DNA of 64,000 nucleotides from Laccaria trichodermophora (Eukaryota; Basidiomycota; Agaricomycetes; Agaricales; Hydnangiaceae). Of this stretch, positions 12,002 to 22,103 are shown piece after piece. The stretch covers positions 707,862-771,861 of the forward strand of contig JACTVC010000015.1 of the NCBI GenBank assembly GCA_018417955.1, given 5' to 3'. A model generated the notes under the pieces. It had not been told where the DNA came from. It saw nothing but the letters and a program-made list of their open reading frames with translations, and ran no database searches. Numbering within the stretch: position 1 is the stretch's first letter; every line of letters starts with the position of its first letter. The position numbers were made by a program, and so were the translations under genes.

Positions 12002-15000
12002 CTATATAATGCCACAGTTTGTTCTGCTAAGTACATCTCCAAGCTTTTCCAATTCCATCTTAGCCTCTACTTCATCAAGGACTGTCACAGCCTCCACATC
12101 CAAATCCTTGACCAGTCTGGCATGGCTCCATGAACCAAGGCAGAGGAGAGCGCAAGTGGATTGCATCAAGAGGTGGCTTCAGGTATGAGAAAGAATGAGG
12201 CAACCGTGGCTGAAGAGACGTTCAACGTCTGTTGAAGTGGCTGGTATAGAATTAGCAACTAGAGGATGAATAGAAGTCAGATGTAGACATACTGGGAATG
12301 GACAGATAATTGAGTGCCATACGATGAAGTTGAGGGTATGTTTTTCACTTTTCATACCACCAATGCAGTGGCAAGTGTGTCGTTTCAGTTGGAGTGCTGA
12401 GGTAAAGCCGGAGTTCGTCGAGCAGAGTCTTGGACTTAGGTGGTTCCTTGAAGGCTGGGAGGTTGTCAAAGATGTTGTCAATTTCCTGTAAGCAATGATA
12501 AGCATAAGAAAGTAAAACAAAGAAACTGTTCAGGCTCACCTGCTTCTGTTCAGTGAAGGAGTCTGCATGGTCAGATACTCCACCCTCGGAACCTTTGTCT
12601 TTGAGATCAGAAATGACATGAGAAAGATATGAGCATTCGAATTCCTCTCTAACAAGATCTTCAGCCATGTCGATCCACTCTGAGGTCCAACCTGCTTGAC
12701 AAAAGTATTTGAGTTTGTGTTGGGGGTGAAGAACTGGAATGAATGTGTTGATTAGTGAAGAATTAAGTGAAATTGAACTACTTACCCATTGCAATATGAT
12801 AAACTTCTGCTTCGTCAGTGAGGGAGTAGTATTTGTTGAGTGTTTTCTTCACAAGTTGAAGGGCGTAACAAATCGCAGGGTGGGTGTTGCTGTTGGGCTT
12901 GATCGCATTTGTGAATGTAGTGTTGACATGGTCCATCACAGGTATAACAGTTGCTAAGTTTGGGGTGCCACATGAGAAGTACTCAGTCCCATCTTTGAGG
13001 ATCTGGAGGTCAAGCAAAAGGATGGTCAGTCAGTGTTGGGCAAAGGGCATGAAAGATGACATTGTGTGACAGTTGAACTGATACAAACAAACACCTCACC
13101 TTCAACATGTCCCCCAGTTCACTTGCTATCTTCCACTCACTGTCGGATAATTCGTACTTGCACAGGTCATTCTTCAGATCCGAGGTAATGTATTCTATTG
13201 CTTTTCTGTACTTTACCACAAAGCTGAGCATATTGTAGGTTGAATTCCACTGGGTCGTGACGTCTTGCAGCATAATTCGAATGGGAAGCTCCAAGTCTTC
13301 AAGACAAGCTTTCCACACAGGTAGGAGGAGAGTGGTTGAGTTCACAAGGGCGAATGCCAGTTTACGAAGCTATAGACTTCGTCAGTAAGGTAAGTTCATG
13401 TTGATATCTTCTTACCTTGACTAGAACATGGCTGACTGGACGAATGTTTGCAGCTAGTGCCAGCCACTCCTCCTCACTCATCTCACCTGAGACCTTGTCA
13501 AGCCATTCCTCAAGTTCTTCAGCATCTTCATCACCAAGTGTGTCCTCCTCATCATCTTTGGTCCCCATTTCTGGCGCCATCATGAGTTCTTCCTGTTCGA
13601 TTCCTTCAGCCAAGTGTAGCAATTCTTCTTCTTCAGGAGATAATGCCTGTTCCAAGGATTCACTGTCTTCACTGTCGCTGCTCTTTTTGTTAACATCGAA
13701 TTGTTTCAACAGGGCCTTGCCAGTGAGGTTGAGGATGTGGTTGAAGCAACAAGTGCAATTGACAGACGAGTAAGCAGCAACCTTCCTGTTGAGGAACTCA
13801 CTCATCTTATCCATGTTCGTAGCATTGTCTGCTGTCAGGCCTAGGGTCTAGGTAAGTAATCTTATGTTATCTGATCTCAACATGTATTCAGCTAACTATC
13901 ACCTTATGTTGAATACCAAAGTCTTCAAGAATTTCACAAAATGCAACGGCCATATTTATCCCGGAATGTGACTGAACAGGACTTTAGCGACAATGATGAT
14001 ACAAGTCTAGAAACCATCTAACCACTGGAAGCTCCACAACATCAAGTACAATGCAAATGGGCTTGCCTCGGACTTCGAGATGGGCAGTGACAGTGATGTA
14101 GGCGTAGTGGTTAGGCGACGTCCAAGCATCGGTAGTGAAACTTATCTGACCAGCATGCTCCTATGTTCCACGTGAGTGATTTATGTTGAGATAAAAGAAG
14201 AGAGACTGATGCTTACTTGTAGCATCTTCCCAGTACATGCTTGTGTTCGGGCAAAAACGATTCGCACATCCCTTGAAACAGTCGATGCTGACAGGATGTA
14301 ATACTCTGGCCTGCCCATCTTCATCAATGAAAGGAAGCCCTGGTCTTTGACAATCTTGAAGGGGCAGACACTTTCTGACACCCAGCAAATGATTTCGGCC
14401 CTGAGGATGATTGTCAGGTGTACATCAAGAAGGTAGGGGCTGTTTACCTACTTTGTTTCCATCTTTGTGTGCTGATGGTGCTGATAGCTCACCTTTCCCT
14501 TCCCCTTGCATTCAAATGCTGCCGTGATTGTTCCATGTGTGGTCAAGGGTTTGACCATGCTCTCACGAGCATCATTCGCATGTTGACAGGTCATTGCCAC
14601 TTCATACGCCACTTCACCCCAGCATGACTTGACATGTTTTATTAGATTACCAGTTGATGAGCAGTCAGGGCCATTGAGGAAACGACGACATTTGTAAGTA
14701 CACGACTTTGCAGCACATGCAAAGACATGTGCACGGCACCCCTTAACATACTGAATATCAGGGATGGGCTCATAGAACGCGTACACAGGAGAGGTCCACT
14801 TCTTCATCATTCAGACTATGTTCAGGTAAGTCTTCTTCTCATCCAATGGAAGATAGTCTTCTCACCAAGTTTGTCTTCCTCATCCTCAGCAGGACTTTCT
14901 GGCCTGTTGTCTTCGTCATCAACAATTGGGACCTTTGTATTCTGCATCAAGAAGGGGACACAGTGGGGTGGGAGGAGACATACCTGGGTGTTGGTGTCAT

Positions 15001-15290
15001 TGTTGTCATCGACATTGATCACACTTGGCTTTGGATAAACTTTTTTTGCTGGGACCTTTGAACCCTGCATTTAGATGGGGACACATCAGGGGATGTCAAT
15101 GTACCTGGGTTTTGGCATCTTCAGGGTTGCGAGACCTCTTCTTTTTCGGGCTTATTATCTCTGTTGCTTTACACTTCAGAGTGGCAAGGCTGGATTTTGC
15201 CTTGGTTATGATTGATGAGGCTGTTGTCTTCGCGCTCAACTTGGATTTTGTCAATTGTGTGGACTGGGCATTGTCTTTCGACCTCACCAT
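12002..15290 (-). pseudogene. hAT-family transposase (BED finger, multi-exon), nearly intact
   Basis: Exons read from 15290 toward 12002. First a basic N-terminus; then a BED-type zinc finger (about 14780-14630, CTYKCRRFLNGPDCSSTGNL then IKHVKSC); then the DDE nuclease core with SFTTDAWTSPNHYAYITVTA near 14130 and TADNATNMDKM near 13820; an acidic insertion of about 80 residues; TTQWNSTYNML near 13250; and the C-terminal dimerisation motif TSTDVERLFSHGCLILSHT. A 52-nt intron at 12241-12292 has perfect signals and restores that motif. Two in-frame TGA codons (12345-12347 and 12179-12181) are the only lesions I can be sure of; both fall where family members carry Arg, consistent with CGA to TGA. 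The frame ends at TAG 12002-12004. Confidence 0.75.
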
Positions 15291-15859
15291 GAGTTCAACA
15301 CTTGATTAGATGAGATGGACAAAATTCAGGGAAGTTTTTGGTGGCTTAGGTAAACTGTACAGTACATATGTAGCAGACTCCTGTGACCCAAAACAGCAGT
15401 ATGGGCAGTACTTTACCCTCCCCCACATGTTCTGATCAGCACTGATCAGCGCTGATCAGTTCTGATCAGACAGGATGGTTCAGCACTGATCAGCATTAGC
15501 ATTGCTGATCAGAACTGCTCAGTTCTGATCAGCACTGAGTTAGAGGTCAGGTGACTTGAACTGTATTTATTAAAGTCAGAAATTCAGACCTCATTATAAA
15601 ATTCACAAGTAAATTGAATCAAAAAATGATGTATTTCAATTATAATACAAAATATATTTAATTACATACAGTGTATACTAGAGAGGGAGGGGATGGGCAA
15701 GGGAAAAGGGAAGGGGGAGGGACAGGGACAGGGAAGGGGGATGAATAAAGAAGGGGGAAGAGGGAGGGGAGGGACAGGGAAGGGGGATGAATAGAGAAGG
15801 GGGAAGAGGGAGGGGAGGGACAGGGAAGGGGAGGACAAAGGAAGGGGGAGGGAAAAGGG

Positions 15860-16470
15860 AGGGGGCTCGTCGACGTCGACGGTTGACGTGGTCGTCGTCC
15901 TCGGCGTCCGTCGACGTGTGGCCGTCGTCGTCGTCCGTTGACGTGTCATCGTCGTCGTCCGTCGTCGTCGTCGTCGTCGTCTGTTGACGTGTCATTGTTG
16001 TCGTCCGTCGTCGTCGTCCGTTGACGTGTGGCCGTCGTCGTCGTTGCTGATGTGTCGTCGTCGTCGTCCGCTGACGTGTCGTGTTGTCCGTTGACGTGTC
16101 GCCAACGTCGTCCGTCGTCGTCGTCGTTCGTCGTCGTTCGTCGACGCGTCGTTCGTCGTCGTCATCCGTCGACGTGTCGTCGTCCGTTGTCGTCCGTCGA
16201 CGCGTGGCCGTCGTCGTCGTCGCTGACGTGTCGTGTCGTCGTCGTCCGTTGACGTGTCGTCGTCCGTTGTTGTCCGTCGACGCGTGGCTGTCGTCGTCGT
16301 CGCTGACGTGTCGTCCGTTGACGTGTTGTCGTCGTCCGTCGTCGTCGTCGTTCGTCGACGTGTCGTTCGTCGTCGTCGTCCATTGTCGTCTGTCGACGCA
16401 TGGCCGTCGTCGTCCGTCGTCGTTGTCGTCTGTTGGCGCGTGGTCGTCCATTGGAGTGGTGGCGTGGTGA
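15860..16470. repeat. CpG-rich GTCGTC/GACGTG minisatellite
   Basis: Degenerate units of about 15-25 bp built from gtcgtc, ccgttgacgtgtc and ccgtcgacgc. Because units are mostly multiples of three, several frames on both strands are open and would give Asp/Thr/Arg or Ser/Val/Arg low-complexity strings. These are not taken as genes. Flanked on the 3' side (15670-15850) by a G/A-rich simple repeat of gggaagggggagggaca type. Confidence 0.9.
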
Positions 16471-16632
16471 CGTGGGGATGGGTGTCGTCGATGATGGTGG
16501 TGGGTGAGGAAGAAGAGGGTGAGTGTGGATGATGCCAAATCAAATGTCGGCGTTTGCCGAGACTCGTTTAGGAAAGCCAGAGGCGACGATGGGTTATATA
16601 TTATAATGTTATGTATATTTTAAACAGTCAGA

Positions 16633-16698
16633 TAGCCCAGTGGTTATATTGTGCTTTTGTGATCATGTGATTTGTCTATGAATGCCTGGGTTCAATCC
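16633..16698 (+). other. tRNA-like A box and B box (possible SINE head)
   Basis: TAGCCCAGTGG at 16633-16643 matches the pol III A box TRGCNNAGNGG exactly, and GTTCAATCC at 16690-16698 matches the B box GWTCRANNC. The spacing of about 57 bp is tRNA-like. No full cloverleaf with a paired acceptor stem could be drawn, so this is better read as a tRNA-derived SINE head or a fossil than as a tRNA gene. Confidence 0.5.
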
Positions 16699-17143
16699 TT
16701 GTCCATGTATTTATTTTTATTAGTATAATAATAACAAGGGTAATACTCATGTACTGCTCAGTTCTGTTCAGCATCAGTCAGTTCTGTTCAGTGTCACTCA
16801 GTGTCACTCAGCATTTCAGTGACTCAGTGCTGATCAGAACTGATCAGTGCTGAGCACTCTGATCAGTTCTGTTCAGCACTGAGTAACTCTGAGTGAGGCC
16901 ATTGCTGAGCTGCTTTCCAGCCAAAATGGCTGGGAAAGGAGGTATATTAATTCTGATCAGTGCTGATCAGAAAAATCCTCTTGCCGATCAGCGCTGATCA
17001 GAACATGTGGGGGAGAGACAAGACCTCAGTATGGGTATTCTGGGTATTGGTGCCTGGAAAGCCCAACCCGTACCCCTACCCATTAGTACCCCAACCCATA
17101 ACCCTCACAGGTTACCCCAACCCGTGCCACTGCCTAGGCTCAT

Positions 17144-18835
17144 GGATGATCAGAAGCATGGCATCAATAGACCAGCAGATACAAAGTATAGAAAATATCT
17201 CTCTCTTTTACTTACAGGCCCTGGTGGAACAGGTAAAACACATGTTGTAAAAGCAATTCAACAAGTTATGGAAGCCTATGGTAGAGCTAACAACATTTGT
17301 TTTTTGGCACCATCTGGTGCTGCTGCTGCATTGATTGATGGCATGACCATCCACAAAGGTCTTTTTATTAAGGTTAGAAAGAAAGGCAAGGGCAAAGGCA
17401 ATCAAGTTCCTGGTGAACCAGAGGATTATGGAATAATCATGAGTATCAGTGATAAGAGAAAAATTAGAGAAGAGTTCAAGGATGTTGACATATTGATGAT
17501 AGATGAAGTGTCTCTTCTTAGTCAAGAAATACTTGCAGAAATTGATCATGCACTGAGGTATGCTAAAGGCAACAATGTTTTTTTTGGTGGGATTATAGTT
17601 ATATTTGCAGGGGATTTCTTTCAATATCCACCTGTTGGTGGTACACCCTTGTGTACTCCTATTAGATATGCCAAGAAAAATGATGAAATCACTGACCAGT
17701 TTTGTTTGCAAAGAGATTAGAATGTATGGTGTGGAAGTCAGTTGATGATGTTATATTTCTAGATGAACAACAAAGGATGAAGGATGATATAGAGTATGGT
17801 AATGCCATTCTAAGACTGAGAAAATGAAAATGTATAATGGAAGATGTTGACTTGTTTAATTCACATGTAATTAAATCAGTAAATTATCCAGGTGGTATTG
17901 ATATGGGTGTTGATGGAAATGAAGAATCTGTAATCATTGTCTCAAAAAATTTAACCTGACAGGCAATTAATATGAAAAAGGCTGTTGCCATGTGTGCCAA
18001 TTCTGACAAGCTTGTATTGTGTGCTGCATTGGATGCTGTTAAAAGTGCAAATATTCTACCATCTTCCAGACAAGATTTGTTAAAAATGGATATTTCCTGG
18101 TATTCTCATGAAGGTGCTCTACCAGGATATGTTCCAATGTATGAAGGGATGCCCATTATTCTTCAAAACAAAAATATTTCAACAGAATTGGGACTTGTAA
18201 ATGGTGCTCAGGGTTTTATCAGAAAATTTTCAACTTCTATATGTCCTGCAGGCTATACATACACAACGAGTGCTATTGTTGAAGTACCAAGAAGCAAAGT
18301 TAAGTTATCTAATCTTCCACCAAAATGTTTTCCATTGGAGCCTCTCACATGGAATTTTACTTCATTAATTCATATAGATCCAGAAAAACCTAATGAATTT
18401 AGTAAATGTAGAATACATTGTAGTCAAATGAGTTGCCAGCCAGGATTTGCATCTACTGGTCACTCTGCACAAGGAAAAACATTACCAAAAATTTTATGTG
18501 CATTACATGAGGGTGGGTTTGCAGCTTATGTAGCAGCATCCAGAGCAACATCTCAGAGAGGCCTAGCAATTTTTCAATCAGTCACCTTGGATAATTTAAA
18601 CCACAAGCTTCCTTCAGATCTTGTCCAAGAAGAAAGACATCATGAAATCATGGAGCACAACACCCTTGTAAAATATGGTCTTCTTCAAGCTGATATTCTT
18701 TCTGTACCAGATCCTGAAGGAGAGACTGCAGAAATTTTTCCTCAAGGGAAGCCACACTATATCTGTGATGGTGATGATGACGATGATGATGGCAACCCCA
18801 TTCCAAAGAAAGTAACCAAAAAAGCATTCACTTGA
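17144..18835 (+). pseudogene. Helitron PIF1-type helicase domain
   Basis: The Walker A motif GPGGTGKTH lies near 17220, Walker B DILMIDEVS near 17490, then GDFFQYPPVGG near 17610. After a stop near 17718 and disrupted frames, a long frame (17972-18835) carries NGAQGFIRK and a late helicase motif at TGHSAQGKTLPK, then AYVAASRATS. It ends in an Asp-rich tail. Superfamily 1B helicases unwind the donor strand during Helitron transposition. Several stops and no CpG at all in 17221-17820 show that this is a fossil. Confidence 0.85.
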
Positions 18836-18917
18836 TTCTCCAAATCCTGTAAAAAGTGAAATTTATCCTTCTACACAACTTACTCCAAGCACCCCAAAGA
18901 AAGTTGTCAAAAAGGCA

Positions 18918-19811
18918 TTGAATGTCCAAACTATATCAAAAAAAAAGAACAAATCATCCATTCAAGTTGATGTGCAGGTACCAACCCCTCTTCCTTCACA
19001 ACCTTGCTCAGGTATTATTTGGAGCAATAACAGCTGTGGATATGATGCTGTATTTATGGTTCTATATTCTATATGGCGATCAGACTCTCTGAGATGGTGT
19101 GAGTCTTTTGTAAATTCCCAGTCAATATGGCTGAATTATTTTTGGAACTGCTTTTCACCCCAAACTGCAAGTTTACCTACTCTAGAAGAGATATGAGATG
19201 GGTGGTGACATCAGCTTCATGCTCAAGCTCCACAAAACTTTGCTTGGGGTACTTTTGTATCAATGTAACAACTATTATATGAAGTATTTTTGTCAGAGTT
19301 AATTGTCAGAGTTCCTAAATTTCTATGTGACCTCCACCCTTCTGCAAATATGCAATTTAACCCAATGCCTTTACAATCATTTTTGATGTCAAGTGGAGTG
19401 GACCAATTTTCATCTATCAGTGAGTGGATTCAGTGTGATGGTCAATTAGTATGACATAGATGTCGAACGTGTGGCTTACCCTTGAAGGAAAAGACAGAGT
19501 GGAGAGTAGTCCCTGAGATACTGTCATTTGAGACTGGCTTGAGTGCTCAAATGAAAATTGATCCTCAAATTTCTATTCTTGTGAATGGTAACTCTCATCT
19601 ATATCAGCTTTGTGGAGTCATTTACTTTGGAGGCCAGCATTTTGTGGCTTGCTTGGTTGAGCAGGATACAACATTTTGGTACCATGATGGCATCATTACA
19701 GGACGAAACATGATTTATGAAGGCCAGCTGGAGTCTGTTGACTTGAAACACTGTTGTGATGGTAAAACACCTTCTGCATTATTTTATACCTGCATACTAT
19801 ATCGGTCATAA
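18918..19811 (+). pseudogene. Helitron C-terminal cysteine-peptidase-like domain
   Basis: After the helicase, in fragments, the sequence GIIWSNNSCGYDAVFMVLYS (near 19010-19070) has a Cys in the setting of a ubiquitin-hydrolase-type nucleophile. Some 600 bp later FGGQHFVACLVEQDTTFWYH then DGI gives a His followed by a Trp-Tyr-His-Asp block, placed like the catalytic His and Asp of papain-fold peptidases. Such a domain at the Helitron C-terminus is known from other fungal Helitrons. Interrupted by stops near 19194 and 19451. The last stop is at 19809-19811. Confidence 0.65.
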
Positions 19812-19909
19812 TTTGAAAAGTAAGCTACCGTATGGAGACTGGGTTTTGTAGGGTGAACTCCTATGAACTCTGGTATTTTGTTATGTAATGAATAAATGAG
19901 TCGGGGACT

Positions 19910-19921
19910 GGCGCACGCGCC
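19910..19921 (+). other. Probable Helitron 3'-terminal hairpin
   Basis: GGCGC-AC-GCGCC forms a 5-bp GC stem about 100 bp after the last Helitron stop, followed by GCTACT. Canonical Helitrons end in a GC hairpin followed by CTRR; here the tetranucleotide is CTAC, so the exact end is uncertain. Confidence 0.5.
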
Positions 19922-20115
19922 GCTACTGGATTTTTACTCAGTTATTTTGTGAGTTCAGAATGAGTTGGAGGGAAGAGCTTGATACTTTTCTTTCTCCAAA
20001 TTTCGAGTTACATACCCGTTTCAAGTTGTCGTGATACTTTACATTATTTAGGACTTATAATCGATAATCCTGCAGCTACCCGCTTGTCCGTTTGATGATA
20101 AACCGAGCCCAAAGC

Positions 20116-21098
20116 TCAATCATAAAACACCAAAGCGCGAAGCTCAATCGACTCTCGCGGCGGAGCATCCTTTGGCGTAGTGGGGTCTTCGAAACCCGTA
20201 TGCGGAGTGAACACCGCTGCACTCCCATCTTGAACTGAATCAAAACTGCCAATAATCCCATCAACATCCAACTCCAAAAAACAAAGCAAAAACAAAAAGT
20301 GAACATACCACTTTATCAAAACCAACTCATCCGGCGTCATCCCTTTAAAATACTTCCACCTATGACCAGAATTAAACCGAACACCCAACGTCTCACCCTC
20401 TCTATCAGGGTACACCAACGTCACAGGCACCACGTCCTTCTCCTTATCCACGCTCCGATAATCACATAAACCCAAAGGCCAGTCCAACGCAGGGTGGGAG
20501 ATGGGTCGCCAAAGGTTTATAATTTGGAACCGGCGTTTGAGGAGGTCGGGCACGTCCGAGGCGGGAAGGTGGCGGTGGACGCGGGTGATGGAGGCTGAGG
20601 TTGTTTGGTCTACGTGGACTTGGGAGACGGGTTGGCGTTTGGAAGGGGCGTCGTCTGTTTCGCCGGGGCGGCGGCGGCGGCGGATGGCTTGTGTTCGTGT
20701 CGCGTTAGCTTTGTTTGGTTTGGGTGTATTGGAAGGGTGGAAAGGACGTACTGTGATCGAAAAGAACGACACGACTCGCCCCGGTGAGCTCTTTAATCAG
20801 CTCGATGCTCTCGGGGTAATATTCCTTCACAATCTCCTCGTCCCCATTATTGAAACTTGTATACTTCGCAGGACGGTTGAACAGCTGGTACCCAGCCGTG
20901 TCGAGTGTCGCTTCTTCCCTTTGCCCTTCTTTACCCCTCAAGTTCTCGATGACGACGGCGTGATTGGCGCGGGTATAGTTTGCCTCCCGTTCGCCTGTGA
21001 GTGGGTCGGCGTTGATGTTGGTATGCTTTTTCGCCGGTGGGTGGTGGGACGAAGCAGGATAGGGTTGCGAGTGTTGGAGTTGGGTGGGTCAGCGTCAT
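20116..21098 (-). CDS. CmcJ/AsaB-like 2-oxoglutarate-type hydroxylase or desaturase, probable frameshift
   Basis: Three exons: 21098-20752, 20687-20309 and 20245-20116. Introns 20688-20751 (64 nt) and 20246-20308 (63 nt) have GTACGT/AAG and GTATGT/CAG ends and restore FDHTIRRRRRPGE and LIKCFDSVQDGSAAVFTPH. The order matches the fungal family related to the 7-alpha-cephem-methoxylase P8 chain and AsaB: INADPLTGEREANY, an RRRPGE segment, VHVDQT, ARVHRHLP-like, RRFQIINLWRPISHPALDWP and the terminal RESIELRALVFYD. These proteins act on small molecules in secondary metabolism. In exon 1 the frame from the only suitable ATG (21098; MTLTHPTPTLATLSCFVPPP) must shift by one base near 21020 to enter INADP, so the gene may be a recent pseudogene, or there is a sequence error or an unseen splice. 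Confidence 0.8.
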
Positions 21099-22103
21099 TG
21101 TTGCTGATGTGCTGTAGCCTTGCGATGCGGGGCAGGGGTAAGAGAAGGATCGGGGCGTTTATAGCATCTAGGTGGGATGAATAATCAGTGGCACAGAAGG
21201 ACGGTTGCGTGCTCGGCTTACTGACACTATTAGTGGTACGCCTCCTGAGTTTGTGGTCTTTTGTAAGCCATTCACAATTCGCCATTCTGATGGTCAGCGG
21301 CTTGCTTTGCTGATTTTGGAGTATTCAGAGAGCTTTGTTCTGTGGTGAGAAGTGGTTCTGAGGTGGTTGATTATAAACCGTCCACCCATCCGTGGACCGT
21401 ACTACACCCAGAAATTGACAGGTTCCTTTACTATTCAAAACCAAAGCGTTAAGCTATACCCCCCGAGACTAATCAAGAGTAAAAGGCACCTAATCTATAG
21501 CTAGATTCTGGCAGGATGAGAGGGTAGTAACTTTCGCAAAGGAGGGAAGTGGCGCAAAGTGCGATTGCGCTTTTCGGAGAGGCTATGGATGGCGTCGGAT
21601 CTGATGATACTGTACTCGAATGAGGCGGGTGGGGATTGGAGACAGGTTGGGATCGTGGGTAAACCATCTGAGTCGCGTCCACCGCTGTGAATGTTCACCA
21701 CCGCCAAACACACTCAGGGGGTACCGTCGTTGTTCAACCTGCTCACCTCGCTACCAACCGATGCTCTTCTCAGGATCCAACTACTTGCTCTAGGCTTGCT
21801 AGTGGACCTTCAGACAACCTTTGAAGTTCAGAAAGGCCCTTGACACCCGCGCTTGCCTGCAAGAACTCAAACTAACTCAAATGCAGAAACTCCACGCTGT
21901 TTGAGGCACCCCTTCGACACCGACTGACGCGTTGACGGTTGTTTGAAAGTAAGCTCGCACGCGGAGGCTGGAGCGAACGGGTTCTAGGGATACCATTGAA
22001 AGCGAATCTATTTCGCCAGAGGAACTAAGGGGATCATGCTCAGCGGAAGGCATTTATATGCCGTCGGGCCAATGAAAGTTACTAGCTTTATGAACCTGGA
22101 TGG
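21099..22103. other. Intergenic, no gene seen
   Basis: About 1 kb upstream of the CmcJ-like gene and downstream of the membrane-protein gene. Only short open frames without similarity or splice support. Confidence 0.5.

Larger units (their letters stand above)
15418..17015. mobile_element. Nested inverted-repeat element with TGATCAG arrays and minisatellite
   Basis: The left end begins CTCCCCCACATGTTCTGATC and the right end, read on the other strand from 17015, begins with the same 20 bases and continues to match for about 10 more. Inside each end are clusters of the palindrome TGATCAG (about seven per side, 15430-15535 and 16825-17000), often spaced as cagcactgatcagcg. The centre holds a CpG-rich minisatellite and a tRNA-like promoter pair. 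No transposase is encoded. No clear target duplication was found. It lies within the hAT, so it is either a later insertion or material the hAT captured. Confidence 0.7.
11845..17135 (-). mobile_element. hAT transposon inserted in the Helitron helicase region
   Basis: The ends form imperfect inverted repeats: AGGCAACAGCACGGGT from 11845 and, on the other strand from 17135, AGGCAGTGGCACGGGT. Both sub-ends carry copies of accccaacccat. The 8-bp word AGGCTCAT occurs at 11832-11839 and 17136-17143; 8 bp is the hAT target duplication length, although five extra bases (catat) separate the left copy from the repeat end. Excising the element restores the Helitron reading FFRLM-DDQKHG. It encodes a BED-finger hAT transposase on the - strand and contains an additional nested element at 15418-17015. 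Confidence 0.8.
1715..19926 (+). mobile_element. Decayed autonomous Helitron interrupted by three insertions
   Basis: Five separated coding blocks follow the domain order of a fungal Helitron polyprotein: N-terminal DUF6570-like region (1715-4134), Rep middle (8010-8511), Rep C-terminus and linker (10206-11839), PIF1-type helicase (17144-18835) and peptidase-like tail (18918-19811). When the LTR element is removed at its TTTCC duplication and the hAT at its AGGCTCAT repeat, the protein reads on across the joins, so these are later insertions. The element has many stops and frameshifts and almost no CpG (1 in 1801-2400, none in 17221-17820). A GC hairpin about 100 bp after the last stop marks a probable 3' end. 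The 5' end is unresolved, so the left boundary is only that of the coding part. Confidence 0.85.

Noticed and set aside
15678..16543. Long open frames (up to 286 codons) rich in Asp/Thr/Arg
   Set aside because: Several frames on both strands are open at once because of the GTCGTC-type minisatellite; no start context, splice sites or conserved block.
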